A DNA stretch of 64,000 nucleotides. Origin: Pseudomonas entomophila. GTDB lineage: Bacteria; Pseudomonadota; Gammaproteobacteria; Pseudomonadales; Pseudomonadaceae. Of the stretch, positions 18,201 to 27,200 are shown one piece after another; position 1 is the stretch's first letter, and every line of letters starts with the position of its first letter. The notes beneath the pieces are model-generated. The model did not search any database, had not been told where the DNA came from, and saw nothing but the letters and a program-made list of their open reading frames with translations. The stretch lies in NCBI RefSeq assembly GCF_023277925.1, contig NZ_CP063832.1, positions 5,377,501 to 5,441,500 on the forward strand, read 5' to 3'. Both the position numbers and the translations under genes were made by a program.

Positions 18201-21200
18201 TCGACACCAGCGTCGCCGGCTTGAACATCGGCAACGCCCTCAACCTGACCGGCAACCTCACCCTCGCCGGCAGCAACGACCTCACCCTGGGTGGCGTGAT
18301 TACCGGGGTCGGTGGCCTGACCAAGAACGGCAGCACCACGCTGACCCTCACCGGCACCAATACCCAGGCCGGTGCCACCAACCTCAACGCCGGCGCCATC
18401 GTGGTCGGCAGCAACACCGCGCTGGGCAGTGGCGCGCTCAATGCCGCCGGTGGCACCAGCCTGGACGCCAGCAGCGCGGTCAACCTGGGCAACGCCATCA
18501 ACCTGACCGGCGCGCTGGCCATCGGTGGCAGCGCCAACCTCGGCCTCGGTGGCCTGGTCAGCGGCGCGGGCAGCCTGGTCAAGAACGGCAGCGCGACCCT
18601 GACCCTGTCCGGCCCCAACGCCTACCTGGGTGGTACCACCCTCAATGCCGGCGGCCTGGTGCTGGGCAACACGGCCGCGCTGGGCGTGGGCAAGCTCACC
18701 GTGGCGGGCGCCGGCAGCCTGGACAGCACGGCGGCGCTCAGTGTCGGCAACGCCGTCACCCTTGATGCCGACCTCACCCTGGCCGGCAGCAACAACCTCA
18801 GCCTCAACGGCGTGATCGACGGCACCGGCCGGCTGATCAAGAACGGCAGCACCACGCTCACCCTCGGTGGCCTCAACAGCTATGCCGGCGGCACCCTGCT
18901 CAACGCAGGCGGCCTGGTGCTCGGCAACGCCAGCGCGCTCGGCACGGGTACCCTGACCGTGGGCGGCGCCGCGAGCCTGGACAACAGCAGCGCCATCAGC
19001 CTGGGCAACAACGTCGTGCTCGACGCCAACCTCACCCTCGGCGGCAGCAACGCACTGACCCTGGGCGGCGTGCTCAGTGGGGCAGGGCAACTGGTCAAGA
19101 ACGGCGGCGCCACCCTGACCCTCAACGGCGTCAACACCTACGCCGGCGGCACCACCCTGAGTGCCGGTGGCGTGGTCATCGGTAATGGCGGCGCCCTGGG
19201 CAGCGGCGCCCTCAACGTGACCGGTGCCGCCAGCCTCGACAGCAGCGCCCCGCTGATCCTGGGCAACGACATCGGCCTGGGCGCCAACCTCACCTTCGGT
19301 GGCAGCAACGACCTGACCTTGAGCGGTGCCCTCAGCGGCACGGGCGGTTTGATCAAGAACGGCCTGGCCGACCTGACCCTGCTCGGCAACAACACCTTCA
19401 GCGGCGCGATCGACCTGCTCGGTGGCAGCCTCAACACCGTGGGCACTGGCGGGCTGGGCAATGCCTCGTCGCTCAATGTCGGTGCCGGCGCCAGCCTCAA
19501 CCTGGGCGCCAGCGCCGGGGTTGGTGGCCTCAGCGGTGCGGGCACGGTGAACGTGGCCGGTAGCGGCAACCTGAGCGTGGGGGGCAACAACCTGAACAAC
19601 GTCTTCAGCGGCGTGCTGGCGGGCGCTGGCGGGCTGGTGAAGAACGGCACGGGCAGCCTGGAACTGTCGGGCGTGAACGTGCTGGCGGGCGACACCACGG
19701 TCAACGCCGGCCTGCTCAACGTCACCGGTACCCTGGCCAGCGCCAACGTGCAGGTCAACAGTGGCGCCAGCCTGGGCGGGACCGGCAGCCTGCTGGGTGC
19801 CCTGGATATCGCCAACGGCGCGCACCTGCTGGCCAATAGCGGCGCCACGCTGGCCACCGGCGCGCTGACCCTGCACAGCGGCTCGATCCTCGATTTCGGC
19901 CTGGGTTCGCCTGCAACCGGCGGCACCGCGCTGGTCAATGTCAACGGCAACCTGACCCTCGACGGTACCCTCAACGTCAGCGATATCAGCGGCTTCGGCA
20001 CCGGTATCTACCGCTTGTTCGACTACACCGGCGCCCTGGTGGACAACGGTGTGGTGCTGGGTACCGTGCCAGGCAGCGTGTTGCCGGGCGACCTGCAGGT
20101 GCAGACCGCCATCGGCAGCCAGATCAACCTGCTGGTCGGCGGCGCCACCGGCACCGTGCAGTTCTGGGACGGTGCCCAGAGCGTGCCCAACGGTGTGATC
20201 GACGGCGGCACGGGGACCTGGAACGGCGTCAACACCAACTGGACCGATATCAACGGTGTGGCCAACAACACCTGGGCCAGCGACTTCGCCGTGTTCCAGG
20301 GCACCGCGGGCGACGTTACCGTGGTCGACACCCAGGCCGCCACTGGCCTGCAGTTCGTCACCAACGGCTATCGCCTGATCGGCACCGGTGGCCTGAACCT
20401 GGTCAACGGCAGCAACGGCGCTTTCACCGTGCGGGTCGATCCGGGTGTCACCGCCACGCTGAACGTCGGCCTCTCGGGCAGCGGCCAACTGGCCAAGCTC
20501 GACAGCGGCACCCTGGTGCTCAACGGGGCCAACAGCTACAGCGGTGGCACCGTGCTCAACGGCGGTAGCATCATCGTTGGCAACAACACGGCCTTCGGCA
20601 CCGGGGCGGTCAGCGCAGCCGCTGGCACCAGCCTGGACAGCAACACGGCTGTCACCCTGGGCAACGCCTTTGCCCTGGGGGGCGCCCTGACCGTCGGTGG
20701 CAGCGCCGACCTTGGGCTGTCGGGTGTCGTTTCGGGTGCCGGCAGCCTGATCAAGGCCGGTGGCGCCAACCTGACCCTTGGCAACGCCAACACCTACAGT
20801 GGCGGTACCAGCCTTGGTGCCGGCACCCTGACCGTGGGCAACGCCCAGGCCCTGGGCACAGGCGGCCTTAGCGTCACGGGCGCTGCCAGCCTGGACAGCA
20901 CCGGCACCCTGGCACTGGCCAATACCGTCGCCCTGAACGCCAACCTCACCCTGCCAGGCAGCAATGACCTTACCCTCAACGGTGTGCTCAGCGGCACCGG
21001 TGACCTGATCAAAGCCGGTGCCGGCACGCTGACCCTCAACGGCAGCAACAGCCAGCAGGGCATCACCAGCCTCAACGGCGGCACCCTGGTGGTGGGCAGC
21101 AACACGGCACTGGGTAGCGGCGCGCTGAATGCCGTAGGGGGCACCACCCTGAGCAGCAATGCCAACGTCACCCTGGCCAACCAGGTCGCGCTGGCCGGCA

Positions 21201-24200
21201 ACCTGACCATCGCCGGGGCGCAGAACCTGACCCTGGGCGGCAACATCACCGGTGTCGGCGGCCTGACCAAGACCGGCAGCGGCACCCTGACCCTGAACGG
21301 CACCAATGGCAACCTGGGCAACACCAACCTCAATGCCGGCACCCTGGTGCTCGGCAGTGCCAGCGCCCTTGGTCTCGGCCAGCTCAACGCGGCCGCTGGC
21401 ACCACGCTCGACAGCGCCACGGCGCTGAACATCGGCAACACCGTCAACCTGGGGGGCAACCTCACGATCGCCGGCAGCAACGACCTGGACCTGAGCGGCC
21501 TGGTCACCGGCGCCGGCAGCCTGACCAAGAACGGCGCCAGCAACCTCACCCTCAGCGGCGCCAACACCCTGGCCGGTGGCGTGACCCTCAATGCCGGCAC
21601 CCTCACCTTGGGTAACAGCCAGGCCCTGGGCACTGGCGCCCTGACCGTCGGCGGCGCCAGCAACCTGGCCACCACCGGCCCCCTGACCCTGGCCAACCAG
21701 GTGGCGCTGAACGACACCTTGAGCCTGCCGAGCAACAACAACCTGACGCTGAGCGGCGTGATCAGCGGCACCGGCGGCCTGACCAAGACTGGCAGCGGCA
21801 ACCTGACGTTGAATGCCGCCAACACTTACCAAGGCACCACCACCCTCGGCGCCGGAACCCTGACCCTGGGCAACAACACCGCCCTGGGCTCGGGCAACCT
21901 GGCGGTAACCGGCAACAGCACGCTGGCCACCACCGGGGTGCTGCAAGTAGCCAACGCCATCGGCCTTGGGGCAGGCACCACGCTTGGCGTCGACAACACC
22001 CAGACATTGACCCTCGACGGCGTCATCAGTGGCGGGGGCAGTCTGAACAAGTCGGGCAGCGGCCAGTTGATTCTCAACGGCAACAACACCTACACCGGCG
22101 GCACCGCATTGCAGGCCGGCAGCCTGCTGCTGGGCAGTGCCGGCGCCCTGGGCAGCGGCGCGCTGACCGTCACCGGTGCCGCCACCCTCGACGCCAGCCA
22201 GTCTCTGGCGCTGACCAACGCCATCAACCTGAACGGTGGCAACCTCACCCTCGGCGGCAGCCAGGCGCTGACCCTCAACGGTGTGATCGCGGGCAACAAC
22301 AGCCTGGTCAAGAACGGCGCCGCCAGCCTGACCCTCAACGGCAGCAACACCTACAGCGGCGGCACCACGCTAAACGGCGGCACCCTGGTAGTGGGCAGCA
22401 ACACCGCCCTGGGCAGCGGCGACCTCAGCACCGGCGCCAACACCAGCCTCGACGCCAGCGGCGCGGGCGTCACCCTGGCCAATGCCGTGCACCTGGGGGG
22501 CACGCTCAACGTACCGGGCAGCGCCGATCTCACCCTCAACGGCGTGCTCGATGGCGTCGGCGGCCTGAATAAATCGGGCGCCGCCACCCTGACCCTCAAC
22601 GGTGCCAATAGCTACCTCGGCGGCACCACCCTCGGCGCCGGCCAGCTCGTGGTCGGCAACGACAACGCGTTGGGGCAGGGCGCCCTGACCGTCGCCGGGG
22701 CCTCGACCCTGAGCGCCGGCAGCAACGTCACCCTGGGCAACAACGTCACCCTCAACGCCGGCCTCACCGTCGCCGGCAGCAATGACCTGACCCTTAGCGG
22801 CGTGCTCAACGGCACCGCCGGGCTGGTCAAGAATGGCAGCGGCAACCTCACGCTCAACGGCAACAACGGCTTCCAGGGCGGCACCCAGCTCAACGCCGGG
22901 CGCCTGACCGTGGGCAGCAGCGGCGCGTTGGGCACCGGTACCCTGGCGGTCACCGCCGACGCCACCCTGGCCAATAGCTCGCCCATGGCCTTGGGCAACA
23001 CCATCGCCCTGAGCAACGGCGCCAACCTGACCGTCGAAGCCGCCAACGCGCTGATCCTCAGCGGCGACCTGGGCGGCAGCGGCAACCTGGTCAAGACCGG
23101 CGTCGACGACCTCTCCCTAGTAGGCGTCAAGACCTTCACCGGCAACGTCGATATCCAGGCCGGCTCCCTCACCACCCTGGGCAGCGGCGTGCTGGCCAAC
23201 GTCGACACCCTCAACGTCGGTGCCAGCGGCCAGCTCAACCTCAATGGCAATGCCAGTCTCGGCAGCCTGACCGGCAGCGGCCAAGTCGATGTCGGTGTCG
23301 GCAGCGTCCTGAGCCTGGGCAGCAACAACCTCAGCAGCACCTTCGCCGGCGGCCTCAACGGCCTGGGCGGCCTGACCAAGGTCGGTACCGGCACCCTGAC
23401 CCTGACGGGCACCGGCAACCTGGCCGACAACACCCAGGTCAACGGCGGCACCCTGAAAGTCGATGGCACCCTGGGCAGCAACCTGCTGACCGTCGCCAGC
23501 GGCGCCACCCTGACCGGTAGCGGCACCGCCAATGCCGCGGTGGTCATCAGCAACGGCGGCCACCTGGCCGGGCAGAGCGGCAGCACCCTGGGCCTCGGCA
23601 GCCTGGTGCTCAACAGCGGCTCGATCGTCGATGTCGGTCTGGGCACTCCGTCCACGGGTGGTACTGCGCTGTTCAACGTCGGCGGCAACCTGACCCTCGA
23701 CGGCACACTCAACGTCGGCAGCATCGGCGGCTTCGGCAACGGTGTGTACCGGGTCTTCGACTACACCGGCGCGCTCACCGACAATGGCCTGGACTTCGGC
23801 AACCTGCCGCTAGGCGTCGGGCTTGGTGATGTGACCCTGCAGACCGCCCTGGCCAACCAGGTCAACCTGCTGGTCAGCGCCGCCGGCCTGAACATCCAGT
23901 TCTGGGACGGCAGCCAGAGCGTGGCCAACGGCCAGGTCGATGGCGGCGCGGGTGTGTGGAACGCCACCAACACCAACTGGACCGACCTCAACGGCGCGGC
24001 CAACGGCACCTGGGGCAGCACCTTCGCGGTGTTCCAAGGCACGGCGGGCGATGTCACCGTCGACGGTAGCCAGACCGTCAACGGCATGCAGTTCGTCACC
24101 AACGGCTATCGCCTGCTGGGCGGTACCGGCGGGGTGCTCGACCTGATCAACGGCACGAGTGGCGACACCAGCGTGCGCGTCGACCCCGGCGTGACGGCCA

Positions 24201-27200
24201 CCCTCGATGTCGGCCTCGCCGGCATCGGCAAGCTGAACAAACTCGACAGCGGCACCCTGGTGCTCAATGGCAGCAACAGCTACAGCGGCGGCACCCGCCT
24301 CAGCGGCGGCACCCTGGTGCTGGGCAACAACAACGCCTTGGGCAGCGGCGCGCTCGACGCCGCTGCGGGCACCACCCTGGACAGCAACGCGGCGGTAGCC
24401 CTGGGCAACGCCGTCGTGCTCAGTGGCACGCTGAACATTGCCGGCAGCAACGACCTGGCGCTCAACGGCAACATCAGCGGCGCCGGTGGCTTGCTCAAGG
24501 CCGGCAGTGCACGCCTGGCGCTGGGGGGCAACAACACCTTCGCCGGCAACACCGCGCTCAACGGCGGCACCCTGGTGCTGGGTTCCAACACCGCGCTGGG
24601 CACCGGCAGCCTGAACGCCGCCAGCGGCACCAGCCTGGACAGCAGCCAGGCCGTCACCCTGGGCAACAACGTCAACCTCGCCGGCCCGCTCACGGTGCTG
24701 GGCAGCAACGACCTCACCCTTGGCGGCACCGTCGCCGGCGCCGGCCGCCTGCTCAAGGCCGGCGCCGCGCGCTTCGCGCTGATGGGCGCCAATACCTACA
24801 GCGGCGGCACCGAGCTGCAGGCCGGTACCTTGGTGGTGGGCAACAACGCCGCCCTGGGCACGGGGGGCCTGGACGTCACCGGCAATGCCAACCTCGACAG
24901 CGCCAGCGCCGTCAGCCTGGCCAACCCGGTGAATGTCAGCGGCACCCTCAACGTACTGGGCAGCAACGACCTGCAACTGGGTGGTGTGCTCAGCGGTGGC
25001 GGTACGCTCAACAAGAGCGGCCTGGCCGACCTGACCCTGTCGGGCAACAACACCTTCAGCGGCGTGCTCAACATCCTTTCCGGCAGCCTGAGCACCATCG
25101 GTACCACCGCCCTGGGCACCCAGAGCGCGCTGAACGTCAGCACCGGCGCCCACCTCAACCTCGACGGCAATACCACCCTCGGCGACATCGGCGGCACCGG
25201 CGCGATCCAGATCGCCACCGGCAACAGCCTGAACGTCGAAGGCGGGGTGTTCGATGGCAATATCGCGGGCACTGGCACCTTGAACAAGCGGGGCACCGGC
25301 ACCCTGTCGCTCAGCGGCAGCAACAGCCACACCGGCAACACCAACGTGCAGGCCGGCCGGCTGCGGGTGAACGGCTCGCTGGCCAGCAGCGCGGTCAACG
25401 TCGCCAGCGGCGCCACCCTGTCTGGCGCCGGCAGCCTCGGCGGCGCGGTGAGCGTGGCCAGCGGCGGTGCGCTCGCGGCCACCAGCGGTGCCACCCTGAG
25501 CGCGGGCAACCTGACGCTGGACAACGGCTCCAGCTTCAACGCGGCTCTCGGTGCCTCGGTCGGTGGCGCCGCCGCGCTAGTTGACGTGGCGAACAACCTG
25601 ACCCTGGGCGGCACCCTCAACGTCAGCGATATCGGTGGTTTCGGCGCCGGCGTGTACCGCCTGTTCGCTTATGGCGGGAGCCTGGTCAACAACGGCCTGG
25701 CCATCGGCAGCGCGCCAGTGCCGGTCACCGACCTGACCGTGCAGACCGCCGTCGCCAACCAGGTCAACCTGGTGGTCGGCGGGGCCAGCAACGTGCTGTT
25801 CTGGGATGGCATTCAGAGTGTCGCCAACGGCCTGATCGACGGCGGCAGCGGTACCTGGAACGCCGTCAACAGCAACTGGACCGACGCCAACGGCGTGCTC
25901 AACCAGACCTGGAACGACACCTTCGCCGTGTTCCAGGGCGCCCCGGGCACCGTCACCGTCGACGGCAGCCACACCATCACCGGCCTGCAGTTCAGCACCA
26001 ATGGCTATGTGCTCAACGCGGGCGCCGCGGCTGAACTGCTGGGTAACGGCGCCACCAACCTGCGGGTCGACACGGGTGTCACCGCCACCCTCAACGTCGC
26101 CCTCAACGGCACCGGCAGCCTCGCCAAGCAAGACGCCGGCACCCTGGTGCTCAACGTCGCCAACGGCTACAGCGGCGGCACCGCGCTCAACGGCGGCACC
26201 CTGGTGGTGGGCAACGACAGCGCGCTGGGCAGCGGCACCCTGACCGCCGCCACCGGCACCACACTGGACAGCAACAAGGCGGTCACCCTGGCCAACAACG
26301 CCGTGCTCAATGGCGCCCTGGCCATTGGCGGCGGCAACGCCCTGACCCTCAACGGTGCTATCAGCGGCACGGGCGGCCTGGTCAAGAACGGCACCAGCCA
26401 GCTGACCCTGGGCGGTGCCAACAGCTACACCGGCGGCACTCAGATCAACGCCGGCAGCGTGGTGGGCAATAGCACCAGCCTGCAAGGCGCCATCCTCAAC
26501 AACGCGGCGCTGACCTTCGAGCAGAACGCCAACGGCAGCTACACCGGCAACCTCACCGGCAACGGCACCTTGACCAAGACCGGCAGCGGCGAACTGCTGC
26601 TGACCGGCGTCAACGGCCTGACCGGCGCCACCACCGTCAACGCCGGCAGCCTGATGGTCAATGGCCGCCTCGACAGCGCCACCGTGCAGGTCGCCACTGG
26701 CGCGCGCCTGGGCGGCAGCGGCACCTACGGCGGCACCGTGCAGATCGCCGATGGCGCCACCCTGGTCGCAGGCCAGAGCGCCACGCCGCTGACTGTGGGC
26801 AACCTCAACCTGAGCTCGGGCAGCGCGCTGGACTTCAGCCTTGGTGCCCCGGCCGCGTCCACCACGGTGGTCAAGGTCAATGGCAACCTGGTGCTCGACG
26901 GCACGCTGAACATCACCGACCTCGGTGGCTTCGGCACTGGTGTCTACCAGTTGTTCAGCTACAGCGGCAGCCTGACCGACAACGGCCTGGTGTTCGGCGC
27001 CATCCCCGGCGGCGTGGCCCTGGCCGACCTCGGCCTGCAAACCGCCATCGCCAACCAGCTCAACCTGGTGGTGCAGAACTACGGTGAAGAGCTGCTGTTC
27101 TGGAACGGCGGCAAGACCAACCCCGACGGCAGCATCGGTGGCGGCAGCGGCACCTGGGGCCCGAACACCAACTGGACCAATGCATCCGGCACCACGTCCA